64,000 nucleotides of DNA, from positions 186,001 through 250,000 of the forward strand of contig NZ_JAJGNP010000002.1 of NCBI RefSeq assembly GCF_020782245.1. The letters are read 5' to 3'. This DNA is from Sphingobium soli. GTDB taxonomy: Bacteria > Pseudomonadota > Alphaproteobacteria > Sphingomonadales > Sphingomonadaceae. This document shows, piece after piece, positions 8,264-17,073 of this stretch. Position 1 is the first letter of the stretch. Each line of letters opens with the position of its first letter. The notes beneath the pieces were generated by a model. It searched no databases. It was not told where the DNA came from and saw nothing but the letters and a program-made list of their open reading frames with translations. The translations under genes were made by a program, and so were the position numbers.

Positions 8264-9478
8264 TTAGATACGCTCGATGATAATGCCGGTGCCCATTCCT
8301 GCGCCCACGCACAGGTTGACGAGCGCGGTGCCCTTGCCGGAGCGCTCCAGTTCGTCGAGCGCGGTGCCCAGCACCATTGCGCCCGTTGCTCCCAGCGGAT
8401 GGCCCATGGCGATCGCGCCGCCATTCACATTGATCCTGGAATGATCGAGGTCCATCGCCTGCATGTAGCGCAGCACAACCGATGCGAAGGCTTCATTGAG
8501 TTCCCACAGGTCGATGTCGTCCTTGGTCATCCCGGCACGCGCAAGCAGCTTGCCAGCGACAAATTCCGGCCCGGTCAGCATGATCAGCGGTTCCGACCCG
8601 ATCGAGGCCATGGCCTTGATCCGGGCGCGAGGCGTCAGCCCGTATTTGTCGCCCATTTCCTTGCTGCCGACCAGAACGGCCGCCGCGCCATCGACAATGC
8701 CGCTGCTGTTGCCGGCATGATGGACATGATTGACCTTTTCCAGTTCGGGATAGCGCAGCAGCGCGACCGTATCGAAGCCGGGCATCTCCTCGCCCAAGGC
8801 GGCGAAACTGGGCTTCAGGCTGCCCAGCGACTGCATCGTGGCGTCGGGACGCATATGTTCGTCATGGTCAAGCACGACCTGGCCGATCACGTCCTTCACA
8901 GGAAGGATCGACTTCTTGAAGCGGCCTTCGTCCCAAGCCTGCTTCGCGCGCTTCTGGCTTTCCACCGCGTAGGCGTCCGCATCGTCCCGGCTGATCCCGA
9001 ACTTGGTGGCGATCACGTCTGCGCCAATGCCTTGCGGCGCGAAATAGGTTTTGTAGGCGACCGCCGGGTCCATCGCCCAAGCGCCGCCGTCCGACGCCAT
9101 CGGCACGCGGCTCATCGATTCGACGCCGCCGCCGATCGCGAACATGGCTTCACCCGAAAAGACCTTGGCCGCAGCCATGTTGACCGCTTCAAGGCCAGAC
9201 GCGCAGAAGCGATTGATCTGAACGCCCGGTACGGTCTGGGCGTAATCGGCGTTGAGCGCTGCAACGCGCGCGATGTCTGCGCCCTGTTCGCCCACGGGGC
9301 TGACGCAGCCCAATATGACGTCATCGACATCGGCCGTGTCGATCTGGTTGCGATCGCGCACAGCCTCCAGCACCTGCGTCGCCAGCTGAATGGGTGTGAT
9401 TTCATGCAGCGAGCCGTCAGCCTTGCCCCGGCCCCGGGGCGTGCGGACGGCATCGTAAATATAGGCTTCCATTGTCAT
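8264..9478 (-). CDS. Acetyl-CoA C-acyltransferase (thiolase, FadA/FadI-like)
   Basis: A 404-residue thiolase that cleaves 3-ketoacyl-CoA to acetyl-CoA and a shortened acyl-CoA. The nucleophile is C92 ([12 protein letters not shown]); the other catalytic motifs are [25 protein letters not shown] (active-site His) and CVGAGMG (second Cys). ATG 9478 has GGAG 5 nt upstream; ATG 9472 is an in-frame alternative. Transcription probably starts at the promoter at 9535-9562, which contains a palindromic operator. It is followed by the FadJ-like gene, the usual partner. Confidence 0.94.
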   Translation of the reverse strand: MTMEAYIYDAVRTPRGRGKADGSLHEITPIQLATQVLEAVRDRNQIDTADVDDVILGCVSPVGEQGADIARVAALNADYAQTVPGVQINRFCASGLEAVNMAAAKVFSGEAMFAIGGGVESMSRVPMASDGGAWAMDPAVAYKTYFAPQGIGADVIATKFGISRDDADAYAVESQKRAKQAWDEGRFKKSILPVKDVIGQVVLDHDEHMRPDATMQSLGSLKPSFAALGEEMPGFDTVALLRYPELEKVNHVHHAGNSSGIVDGAAAVLVGSKEMGDKYGLTPRARIKAMASIGSEPLIMLTGPEFVAGKLLARAGMTKDDIDLWELNEAFASVVLRYMQAMDLDHSRINVNGGAIAMGHPLGATGAMVLGTALDELERSGKGTALVNLCVGAGMGTGIIIERI

Positions 9479-9753
9479 TCCCTCTCCATGGGGGTCCTCT
9501 CGGCGTCGCACTGGACGAACGAAATCTGGACCTGAATGTATTTACGTTTACGTAAAGTGCAAGTGTCTATTGCCAGTGGCTTCGTCCCTCCGCCATGCCG
9601 TAACGGCAGGATGCGCAACGGGGGATAGGCGACGAAAATGACTCCTTTGGGGGCGCGTTTGAACCCCTGAGGCCAAAGAATCGTCAGCGTGGGCGTGCGG
9701 AAACCGGATGTGTGCCGGCTCGTTATCCGACCCGTGGACGAGGAGGCCAAGGA
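9479..9753. other. Divergent intergenic region between the thiolase and MFS genes
   Basis: It contains the thiolase promoter and operator (9535-9562) and, at its right end, AGGAGG (9741-9746) and AAGGA (9749-9753), which serve the small leader ORF of the MFS gene. No further gene or stable hairpin is evident between 9570 and 9735. Confidence 0.5.
9535..9562 (-). promoter_or_regulatory. Thiolase promoter with palindromic operator filling the spacer
   Basis: On the minus strand TTGCAC (9557-9562) and TACATT (9535-9540) are separated by exactly 16 bp (9541-9556), and these 16 bp are the inverted repeat TTTACGT-AA-ACGTAAA. The palindrome resembles operators described for regulators of acyl-CoA and branched-chain amino acid breakdown (for example the MerR-type LiuR). 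Which regulator binds is unknown; none is encoded next to it. Confidence 0.6.
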
Positions 9754-9792
9754 ATGCCGGGTTTGACGCCACCAACGGATTACGCTTCATGA
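9754..9792 (+). CDS. 12-residue leader peptide upstream of the MFS gene
   Basis: ATG 9754 encodes MPGLTPPTDYAS and ends at TGA 9790-9792, which overlaps the ATG of the MFS gene (9789) as ATGA. AGGAGG (9741-9746) sits 7 nt before the start and AAGGA lies directly before it, far stronger than anything immediately in front of the MFS start. Translation of the leader would deliver ribosomes to the MFS start. The Pro-Pro pair could slow ribosomes. Expression is inferred, not shown. Confidence 0.45.
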   Translation: MPGLTPPTDYAS

Positions 9793-11459
9793 CGTCTGTG
9801 CCCGATCAAGCCTCCGCCAGCCCCGCATCGCCCTTTTCCATCCCGGTATTTCGGGCGATCTGGTTTGCCAGTCTTGCGTCCAATTTCGGCGGGCTGATCC
9901 AGTCTGTCGGCGCGGCATGGATGATGACATCCCTTTCCGCGTCGCCCTTGCTGATCGCGCTGGTGCCCGCCGCGACGACCCTGCCGATCATGCTTTTGTC
10001 GCTGTGGGCGGGGGCTGTCGCCGACAATCTGGAGCGGCGCAAGGTGATGATCGCCTGCCAGGCGTTCATGCTGCTGGTGTCGGCGCTGCTTGCCGCGACT
10101 GCATGGGCAGGCTGGATGACGCCCTGGCTGCTGCTGGGGTTCACCTTCCTTCTGGGCTGCGCCACCGCGATCAACGGGCCTGCCTGGCAGGCGTCTGTCG
10201 GAGACATGGTGCCACGCGCCATCCTGCCCAGCGCGGTGGCGATGAACAGCATGGGTTTCAACCTGGCGCGCAGCGTCGGGCCCGCGCTGGGCGGCGTGAT
10301 CGTCGCAGCGGCGGGGGCGGCGGCCGCTTTTGTCACCAATGCGGTCAGCTATCTGGGTCTGCTGGTGGTGTTGGCACGCTGGCGGCCCGAACTGCCGCCG
10401 AAACTGCTGCCGCGCGAAAGGCTGGGCGTCGCGATGCTGGCCGGGCTCGGCTATGTCGCCATGTCGCCCAAGATCAAGCTGGTGCTGCTGCGTGCGGGCA
10501 TATTCGGCCTTGGCGCCGCGGCGGTTTCCGCATTGATGCCGCTGGTCGCGCGCGACCTGCTGGGCGGTGGCGCCCTGACTTTCGGCGTGACCAGCGGTGC
10601 ATTCGGATTTGGCGCTGTGCTGGGTGCGTTGTCCAGCCGCCGTTTGCGCACCCGCTATTCGGTCGAGGCCATCGTTCGGTCGGCCGCGCTCGCGCTCGCG
10701 ATCGGGACGGCGCTGACCGGCGCCAGCACGTGGCTGTGGGTGGCCCTTCCCGGCTACATGCTGGCAGGCGCGGGCTGGGTACTGGCGCTATCGACGTTCA
10801 ACGTGTCGGTACAGATGTCCGCGCCGCGCTGGGTCGTCGCGCGCGCGGTCGCCCTGTATCAGATGGTCGCGTTCGGCGGCATGGCGGGCGGGGCCTGGCT
10901 CTTTGGATGGGTGGCCGAACAGGATGGCGTGGTCACGGCCCTTTATACCGCGGCAGCGGTCCAGTTCGTCGCGGCCCTGCTGGGTCTGTGGCGGCCGCTG
11001 CCACAGATTGGCGACGACAATCTCGATCCGCGCGGCGACTGGCAGGAGCCGGACACGGCCGTACCGGTAGAACCACGCAGCGGACCCATCGTCGTCACGA
11101 TCGAATATCGCATTCCGGCGGGGTCCATCGTGCCCTTCCTGGCCGCGATGAGCGAGCGGCGGCGGATTCGCAGGCGCGATGGCGCGCATGGCTGGCAATT
11201 GTTGCGCGACCTGGGCGAGAGCGATTTGTGGGTCGAACGCTATCATGTGTCGACATGGCTGGATTATGTCCGTCACAATCAGCGGCGCACCGTGGCGGAT
11301 ATTGCCAATAGCGATGCCATTCATGCCCTGCACGACCGGCCGGAACCCCCGGTCGTGCATCGCCGGCTGGAGCGGCAGACGGGATCCTTGCCGCTCAGCC
11401 GATCGCCCGACGCGCGGGAAATGGGGGAAGGCTGGATCGATCCGACGCGATCGAGCTGA
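9789..11459 (+). CDS. MFS exporter of the EntS / transmembrane secretion effector type (MFS_3)
   Basis: A 556-residue protein. Residues 15-415 form a 12-span major facilitator core with the loop motif GAVADNLERRK after the second span, matching the MFS_3 family that includes the enterobactin exporter EntS. Residues 440-556 are a soluble tail (PIVVTIEYRIPAG...DLWVERYHVSTWLDYVRH), the extension typical of this family, resembling a dimeric monooxygenase-like fold. Substrate unknown; proton-driven export of a small molecule is expected. Start ATG 9789 is taken because the leader ORF stop overlaps it. The stop directly abuts that of the convergent gene at 11460 (TGATCA). Confidence 0.85.
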   Translation: MTSVPDQASASPASPFSIPVFRAIWFASLASNFGGLIQSVGAAWMMTSLSASPLLIALVPAATTLPIMLLSLWAGAVADNLERRKVMIACQAFMLLVSALLAATAWAGWMTPWLLLGFTFLLGCATAINGPAWQASVGDMVPRAILPSAVAMNSMGFNLARSVGPALGGVIVAAAGAAAAFVTNAVSYLGLLVVLARWRPELPPKLLPRERLGVAMLAGLGYVAMSPKIKLVLLRAGIFGLGAAAVSALMPLVARDLLGGGALTFGVTSGAFGFGAVLGALSSRRLRTRYSVEAIVRSAALALAIGTALTGASTWLWVALPGYMLAGAGWVLALSTFNVSVQMSAPRWVVARAVALYQMVAFGGMAGGAWLFGWVAEQDGVVTALYTAAAVQFVAALLGLWRPLPQIGDDNLDPRGDWQEPDTAVPVEPRSGPIVVTIEYRIPAGSIVPFLAAMSERRRIRRRDGAHGWQLLRDLGESDLWVERYHVSTWLDYVRHNQRRTVADIANSDAIHALHDRPEPPVVHRRLERQTGSLPLSRSPDAREMGEGWIDPTRSS

Positions 11460-12044
11460 TCAGCCTGCCGTGGCCAGATCATCCGGCGTGTCGATGTCGC
11501 GCAGAATGCCGGCGGGCGCTTCGATCTGCAATCCATGGCTCAGCAGCGCGCGTGCGCCCTGATCACCGCGCAGAGCCAGCAATTCGGGGAAATGCTTGCG
11601 CCCGATGAAGGCCGGGGGTGAGGAGGAAAAGCCGTCCGTCGATGCCACGACGGACCGTATGTCCTCGGCCGCAAGGCAGATATGGTTATAGTGGGTCTGC
11701 GGCACGTCGGGCATGTCGGCCAGGCAAATGAGAATGCCGCGCACGTCCCGGTTGGGCAGGACATGCCGCACCGCGCGCACGATGCTGCCCGACATGCCGT
11801 CCTGTGGCCGGTCGTTGACGATGATGCTGTAGCCGCGCCGGTCGAGCTTGCGATGGAGGACCGGGGCGTCATCAATCGGCCGCGTCACCGCGACCAGTTC
11901 GGCAAAGGCCATGGAGGCGACGGTTTCCAGCACGTGGGCCGCCATGGGCTTGCCGCGCAGGGTGGCCATCAGCTTGTCCTCCTCGCCAAAGCGGGAGGAT
12001 GTACCGGCGGCAAGCAGGACGGCGGCGATATGTTCAGTGCGCAT
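11460..12044 (-). CDS. MobA/MocA-like NTP transferase
   Basis: A 194-residue single-domain nucleotidyltransferase with the signature AAVLLAAGTSSRFGEEDKL at the N-terminus (nucleotide binding) and the metal-binding pattern ICLADMPDVP in the middle. Family members attach CMP or GMP to the molybdenum cofactor (MocA/MobA). No molybdoenzyme or Mo-cofactor gene is close by, so the exact substrate is open. It is convergent with the MFS gene, with stops touching, and divergent from folE. Confidence 0.8.
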   Translation of the reverse strand: MRTEHIAAVLLAAGTSSRFGEEDKLMATLRGKPMAAHVLETVASMAFAELVAVTRPIDDAPVLHRKLDRRGYSIIVNDRPQDGMSGSIVRAVRHVLPNRDVRGILICLADMPDVPQTHYNHICLAAEDIRSVVASTDGFSSSPPAFIGRKHFPELLALRGDQGARALLSHGLQIEAPAGILRDIDTPDDLATAG

Positions 12045-12198
12045 AGGAAGAAGCGAATGTCATGTTTATGAGGCGATCCCGATTGCTTCGCGATGTGCCA
12101 CCGGGGCGATGCTGTGTCCAGCATGGCGGAAAGGACTGGTCACGGCCCCCCCCAGTCGCCATATGCGGGGCCGATCAGGAAAGGAGCGGCGAGGGCCC

Positions 12199-12804
12199 AT
12201 GGCGTGTGACATTGATGCGGAAACCATTGGCGTCGGCAAGGAACCGGTGCCCGCGGACGTCAGCGAGGCCATCCGCACGTTGATCCGCTGGGCCGGCGAT
12301 ACGCCCGAACGGGAAGGCTTGCTGGAGACGCCCGAGCGGGTGGCGCGGGCCTGGCGGGAATATTGCCGCGGCTATGACGACGATCCGGCCTATCATCTTT
12401 CACGCATCTTCCATGAAGTGGGCGGCTATGACGACATCGTCCTGCTGAAGGATATTCCGTTCCAGTCGCATTGCGAACATCATATGGCGCCGATCGTGGG
12501 CAAGGCGCATATCGCCTATCTGCCTGGCGACTATGTCGTGGGTATCTCGAAACTGGCGCGGGTGCTCCATGCCTATGCCAACCGGTTGCAGGTGCAGGAA
12601 AGGCTGACGTCCGAAGTCGCCAACTGCATCCAGGAGCATCTGAAACCCCAAGGCGTCGCCGTCGTTATCGAGGCGACCCATGGCTGCATGACCGGCCGGG
12701 GCGTGCGTACGCCCAACGTCATCATGAAGACCAGCCGCATGCTGGGCGTGTTCCGCGATGATGAAAAATCGCGCGAGGAAGTGCTGAAGCTCATCAGCGC
12801 ATGA
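12199..12804 (+). CDS. folE: GTP cyclohydrolase I
   Basis: A 201-residue enzyme converting GTP to 7,8-dihydroneopterin triphosphate, the first step of folate and pterin synthesis. The zinc-binding motif is SHCEHHMAPI, with the second Cys in EATHGCMTGRGV, and the substrate-binding stretch YLPGDYVVGISKLARV is intact. Start ATG 12199 follows AAGGAG at normal distance (12181-12186). Its stop overlaps the next gene as ATGA, tying it translationally to a pteridine-reductase-like enzyme. Confidence 0.97.
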   Translation: MACDIDAETIGVGKEPVPADVSEAIRTLIRWAGDTPEREGLLETPERVARAWREYCRGYDDDPAYHLSRIFHEVGGYDDIVLLKDIPFQSHCEHHMAPIVGKAHIAYLPGDYVVGISKLARVLHAYANRLQVQERLTSEVANCIQEHLKPQGVAVVIEATHGCMTGRGVRTPNVIMKTSRMLGVFRDDEKSREEVLKLISA

Positions 12805-13640
12805 TCGAGCCGCAAGAGACGGGATATCGTCCGCTGGGGCGTGCGCGGGCTGATGCAGAGCCGGTGGGCAAGCCCCTGGCCGCCAAGCGGCTCGCGCTGG
12901 TGACGGGCGGGCACCGGCGGCTGGGCGGCATTATTTCCGCCGCTTTGGCGCGCGCCGGCCATTCGCTGGCCATCCATGGCAGTCATGACACGCGGCTCGA
13001 TTCCCACCTGGCGCTGGCGCTGGAGGAGGAAGGGACGGAATGGGATGGTTTCGTCGTCGATTTCGCTGACCCCGAGGGCGCTGAGGAACTGGTGGCGAAG
13101 GTCGCCGAGCGCTTCGGACGACCGCCCGACATTTTGGTGAACAGCGCGGCGATGTTCGGGCAGGATCGGCTGGACACGGTGACGGCCGATGATCTGATGC
13201 GCCATTATGCGGTCAATTGCGCGGCGCCCGTCATGCTGACCAAGGCGTTCGCGACCGTGCCGGCCGGCGCGGTCGACCGGTGCATCATCAATATCCTCGA
13301 CCAGCGGATCGACCATCCCCATGGAGATCAACTGGCCTACACGCTTTCAAAACTGGCGCTTGCCGGTCTCACCCGGACGAGTGCCGCCAGCCTGGCGCCC
13401 AAAGTGCGCGTCAACGCGGTCGCGCCGGGCCTCACCATCGCGACGCCCGATTATGACGCAGCGCAAATGGAGCGACTGGGCGAGATGATGCCGCTCGCGC
13501 GCCTGCCGCAGGCGGAAGAGATTGCGCAGGCCGTCCTTTATCTGACGGACGCGAGCGCCGTCACCGGTCAGACGCTCTACGTCGATGGCGGTGCGCACCT
13601 CAAAAGCTATGAGCGCGATTTCATGCATCTGTGCCGATGA
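12801..13640 (+). CDS. Short-chain dehydrogenase, PTR1/FolM-like pteridine reductase
   Basis: A 279-residue SDR with cofactor motif TGGHRRLG (residues 35-42), in which the Arg-Leu-Gly pattern is typical of pteridine reductases. Catalytic residues are D167, Y180 and K184: Asp replaces the usual SDR serine, and the spacings D-12-Y-3-K equal those of Leishmania PTR1 (D181, Y194, K198). The C-terminal GQTLYVDGGAHL is normal for SDRs. It overlaps folE by four bases (ATGA). The expected reaction is NADPH reduction of dihydropterins or dihydrofolate, for example to tetrahydromonapterin. An N-terminal extension of about 28 residues precedes the fold. Confidence 0.8.
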   Translation: MIEPQETGYRPLGRARADAEPVGKPLAAKRLALVTGGHRRLGGIISAALARAGHSLAIHGSHDTRLDSHLALALEEEGTEWDGFVVDFADPEGAEELVAKVAERFGRPPDILVNSAAMFGQDRLDTVTADDLMRHYAVNCAAPVMLTKAFATVPAGAVDRCIINILDQRIDHPHGDQLAYTLSKLALAGLTRTSAASLAPKVRVNAVAPGLTIATPDYDAAQMERLGEMMPLARLPQAEEIAQAVLYLTDASAVTGQTLYVDGGAHLKSYERDFMHLCR

Positions 13641-13727
13641 CATTGGCACAATTGCAAGGGCAGGAGGGCTGGCGATCCACCGAGCATCGCCATAAAGCGG
13701 TCCTCAATGGACATAAGGGAGATGGCG

Positions 13728-14507
13728 ATGACCTATGAAACGATCCTGGTCGAACAGCGCGACGCGGTAACGTTGATCACGCTTAACCGGCCGCAGGCGC
13801 TCAACGCGCTCAACAGCCGGGTGCTCGCTGATCTGAGCGCGGCGTTCGGCGCCTATGATGGCGATCCGACGCAGCGCTGCGCGGTGCTGACGGGCAGCGG
13901 GGAAAAGGCTTTCGCCGCCGGCGCCGACATCAAGGAAATGGTGTACAAGGACGCGGCCGACTTCTTCCTGGAGGATTTCTTTTCCGGCTGGCAGACCGGC
14001 GTGGTTGCTACCCGCAAGCCGTGGATCGCGGCGGTCAATGGCTTTGCGCTGGGCGGCGGGTGCGAACTGGCGATGATGGCGGACTATATCATTGCGGCCG
14101 ACACGGCGAAGTTCGGCCAGCCCGAAATCAAGCTGGGCGTGGCGCCCGGCATGGGCGGATCGCAGCGGCTGACCCGCGCGGTCGGCAAGGCAAAGGCGAT
14201 GGACATGTGCCTCACTGGCCGCATGATGGGTGCGGAAGAGGCCGAGCGTGCTGGCCTCGTCAGCCGGATCGTGCCGGCCGCGGCGTTGCTGGACGAAGCG
14301 CTCAAGGACGCTGCGCTGATCGCCTCCATGCCGCCCATGGCCGCGATGGTGAACAAGGAAATGGTCAATATCGCGTTCGAAACCGGGCTGGCGCAGGGCC
14401 TGCTTACCGAACGCCGCCTGTTTCAGATACTCACCGCGACCGAGGACAAGAAGGAAGGCATGACCGCCTTTGTCGAAAAGCGCGCGGGCGTCTGGAAGGG
14501 GCGCTGA
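13728..14507 (+). CDS. Enoyl-CoA hydratase
   Basis: A 259-residue crotonase-family enzyme closely resembling short-chain enoyl-CoA hydratases. The oxyanion-hole loops are [11 protein letters not shown] and [13 protein letters not shown], and the two catalytic glutamates are in GGGCE and [16 protein letters not shown]. It hydrates trans-2-enoyl-CoA in fatty acid or branched-chain degradation. AAGGGAG at 13715-13721 favours ATG 13728 over two upstream in-frame ATGs. It stands alone between the folE pair and the TonB receptor; it may serve the valine pathway encoded 4 kb away. Confidence 0.92.
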   Translation: MTYETILVEQRDAVTLITLNRPQALNALNSRVLADLSAAFGAYDGDPTQRCAVLTGSGEKAFAAGADIKEMVYKDAADFFLEDFFSGWQTGVVATRKPWIAAVNGFALGGGCELAMMADYIIAADTAKFGQPEIKLGVAPGMGGSQRLTRAVGKAKAMDMCLTGRMMGAEEAERAGLVSRIVPAAALLDEALKDAALIASMPPMAAMVNKEMVNIAFETGLAQGLLTERRLFQILTATEDKKEGMTAFVEKRAGVWKGR

Positions 14508-14514
14508 TGCGCTT

Positions 14515-14534
14515 TTGTTGCCATATTGCAACAA
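14515..14534. promoter_or_regulatory. Perfect inverted repeat downstream of the enoyl-CoA hydratase
   Basis: Arms TTGTTGC (14515-14521) and GCAACAA (14528-14534) flank CATATT. The arms are A/T-rich for this genome and there is no T run, so an operator for the TonB-receptor operon is more likely than a terminator. Confidence 0.4.
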
Positions 14535-14568
14535 CAGGGAGATTGTTGACGGACAGATAGCGGCTTGG

Positions 14569-14615
14569 CGCACCAACCTCGTTTCAACAGACAACTGAAA
14601 CGACTGGTGGGTGCG
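14569..14615 (+). promoter_or_regulatory. Long hairpin in the 5' leader of the TonB receptor gene
   Basis: The left arm 14569-14586 pairs with the right arm 14596-14615 (about 17 bp with one mismatch and a 2-nt bulge) around a 9-nt loop. It lies 86 nt before the receptor start and is not followed by a T run. It does not match a riboswitch I can recognise; a structured leader controlling the receptor is possible. Confidence 0.45.
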
Positions 14616-14700
14616 TCCAGACCTGGCCAGCGACCAATGGAGAGGGGGTGCGGATCGCCGCGCCACCTGATCGGCTCGCATTAGCCAGGGGAGCCTTTTC

Positions 14701-17073
14701 ATGTCCGTCCGTTTGCCCATTCGTCTTTCCGCGCGCGCCGCCCTGCTGCTGGCGAGCGCCGCTGGTGCCCTGAGCACGGCCCAGGCGCAGGAGCCGGCCG
14801 CTGGCGACGAAGATCTGATCACCGTAACGGGCCGCCGCGTCTCGCAGGCGTCGGAGGCGATCGGCGAGGACAAGATCAGCAACGTCGTCGCGGTCACACG
14901 CGAGGCGCTGCTGTCCGCGCCGTCGGGCATTTCGGGTCTCAAGATGCTGGAGCAACTGCCCGGCTTCAATGTGCAGACTGACGGCGCGCTGGGGCTGTAT
15001 GAGTTTGGCAACAGCGTCCAGACCCGCGCCTTCAACCTCGACCAGATCGGGTTCGTGGTTGATGGCATCCCGACCGGTCGCAGCGACGCCTTTGGCGGCA
15101 GCCCGGTGTTCCGCTATGTCGACAATGAAAATCTGGGTGTGGTGGAAGCGGCCGTGGGCGCAGGCGATGTGTCCTTGCCCAGCTATTCGACGCTGGGGCC
15201 AGTGGTGCAGTATAACAGCATCGCGCCGCAGGAGGAGATGGGCCTGTTCGTGTCGCAGAGCTTTGGCGATTTTGACATGAAGCGCACCTTCATCCGCGCG
15301 AGCACGGGACGCGTCGGCCCGTTCAAGGCCTATGTCAGCCGCACCAAGCTGGACACCGACCTGTGGCGCGGGCCAGGATCGGTCGATCGCGAACATTGGG
15401 AAGGGCAGATCCACGCCGACCTGGGCGGCGACAGCTGGGCGCGGTTCAAATTCGTGTCGAACGACTTTTTCGATTATGATTCGCCAACGCTCACCCGCGC
15501 GCAATATAATTGCACGGTCAAAAGCCTGACGGGCGCATGCGGGCGCGATTATGCCTATATTGAAAATGTCCCCAACACGACGCCGGGCTTCGAACCGACC
15601 GTTCCGGGCGTCTATTATTCCAACAGCAATTATGCGCAGGTCTACAACCTTGCCATCAACGTGCGAAAGGACAAGCTGTACGGCGCGACCTTCCATGCCG
15701 GGATCGCGGATGGCGTCTGGGCCGAATCCACCCTCTATTGGGAGGACAAGAGCGGTTATGGTGTTTCGCCCGATACCTATGCCAATTCCCTGACGCGCTA
15801 TACCGGGCAGGTCGCGGTCGGCCTGCCCGTCACGGCGCCCAAAGGCGTGGAGTTCGGTCGATCTGGCGTGGGCGGCGACCGCTATGGCATCACCACAAAG
15901 CTGCACTGGGAGATGGGCGTCAATACGGTCGAAACCGGCATGTGGGCGGAAGTCGATAAATATCATCGCACGCAGGCGCGCTATAACACCGTCGATGGCG
16001 CGCCCGATGGCGCGCCGCTGCTGGATGAACTCGTCTATCTGCGCCGCGATTATCGCTCGAAGCGCGACACGCTCCAGATTTTCCTGAAGGACACGGTCAA
16101 GCTTGCCGATGAGCAACTGGTGCTCGATCTCGGCTTCAAGGGCCTGATGATGGATTACCGCTATACCGGCTATCGCGATTTCGACGACTATTATCGGACG
16201 GTCGGCGGCGTTCCGGTGCCGGGCTATGGCCCCAGCGTCAATCGCGCCCAATATCGCGACATGTTCCTGCCGATGGCGGGCCTGCTCTACAAGATTGACG
16301 GCCGAACCCAGGTCTTTGCGTCCTATGCCGAAAATATGGCGCTGCCCAAGGGGATGGACGATATTTATTCCGTCATCCGCGCCGGCGGCGCGCTGGTGCC
16401 GCAGCCCGCGCCCGAACGATCGACCAATATGGAAGTTGGCATCCGCACCAACCAGGGCCAGCTCTACGCAAGCCTTGCGGGCTATTACACCAAGTTCAAG
16501 AACCGCATTCAGTCGATCACCTCCATCCTTCCGGGCAGCGGCGGGGCGGCGACGGAAACATTCTTCCAGAATGTCGGCCGGGTGCGCGCCTATGGCGTGG
16601 AATTCAGCGGTACGTACAAGCCCGCCTTCCTGGATGGGCTGGCCTATGGCAATCTCAACGTCACCTACAACAACGCCAAGTTCAAGGATGACATTCCCGC
16701 CGCCACGCCGATCGAGATTGCGGGCAAATATATTCCCGACAGCGCGAAATGGATCGTCGGCGGCGGCATTACCATCGAACCGGCAAGCTGGTTGGTGGCC
16801 AATATTTCGGGCAAATATACGTCGAAACGCTGGTCGACCTTCACCAATGCCGCAGGGTCCAGCGTGCCGGGCTTCACCGTGTTCAGCGCCTATGTCGATA
16901 TTGGCGATGGCTGGACCTTCGGCCCGATCAAGAGCGTGAAGGCGCGGTTCAACATCGACAATCTGTTCGACAAGGATACGCTGTCCTATATTTCCTCGTC
17001 CGTGACGGGCGACGGTTTCTTCCGCCCGCTGAGCCCGCGCACCTTCCAGTTCACGCTGACGGGGGAAATCTGA
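14701..17073 (+). CDS. TonB-dependent outer-membrane receptor
   Basis: A 790-residue protein with a cleavable signal (residues 1-29, ending AQAQ), a short region with the possible TonB box DLITVTGR (38-45), a plug domain (about 55-175; LKMLEQLPGFNVQTDG, VVDGIPTGR) and a long beta-barrel ending TFQFTLTGEI. Such receptors import scarce ligands with energy from TonB. No siderophore or cobalamin genes are adjacent; the partner downstream is an exported M19 dipeptidase, starting on the last base of this stop (TGATG), so a peptide-like ligand is a reasonable guess. The leader carries two inverted repeats (14515-14534, 14569-14615). Confidence 0.92.
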   Translation: MSVRLPIRLSARAALLLASAAGALSTAQAQEPAAGDEDLITVTGRRVSQASEAIGEDKISNVVAVTREALLSAPSGISGLKMLEQLPGFNVQTDGALGLYEFGNSVQTRAFNLDQIGFVVDGIPTGRSDAFGGSPVFRYVDNENLGVVEAAVGAGDVSLPSYSTLGPVVQYNSIAPQEEMGLFVSQSFGDFDMKRTFIRASTGRVGPFKAYVSRTKLDTDLWRGPGSVDREHWEGQIHADLGGDSWARFKFVSNDFFDYDSPTLTRAQYNCTVKSLTGACGRDYAYIENVPNTTPGFEPTVPGVYYSNSNYAQVYNLAINVRKDKLYGATFHAGIADGVWAESTLYWEDKSGYGVSPDTYANSLTRYTGQVAVGLPVTAPKGVEFGRSGVGGDRYGITTKLHWEMGVNTVETGMWAEVDKYHRTQARYNTVDGAPDGAPLLDELVYLRRDYRSKRDTLQIFLKDTVKLADEQLVLDLGFKGLMMDYRYTGYRDFDDYYRTVGGVPVPGYGPSVNRAQYRDMFLPMAGLLYKIDGRTQVFASYAENMALPKGMDDIYSVIRAGGALVPQPAPERSTNMEVGIRTNQGQLYASLAGYYTKFKNRIQSITSILPGSGGAATETFFQNVGRVRAYGVEFSGTYKPAFLDGLAYGNLNVTYNNAKFKDDIPAATPIEIAGKYIPDSAKWIVGGGITIEPASWLVANISGKYTSKRWSTFTNAAGSSVPGFTVFSAYVDIGDGWTFGPIKSVKARFNIDNLFDKDTLSYISSSVTGDGFFRPLSPRTFQFTLTGEI

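Noticed and set aside
14584..16251. 555-codon open frame on the minus strand opposite the TonB receptor
   Set aside because: It is a by-product of G/C-rich codons in the real gene; composition is abnormal, there is no ribosome-binding site, and the plus-strand receptor is unmistakable.
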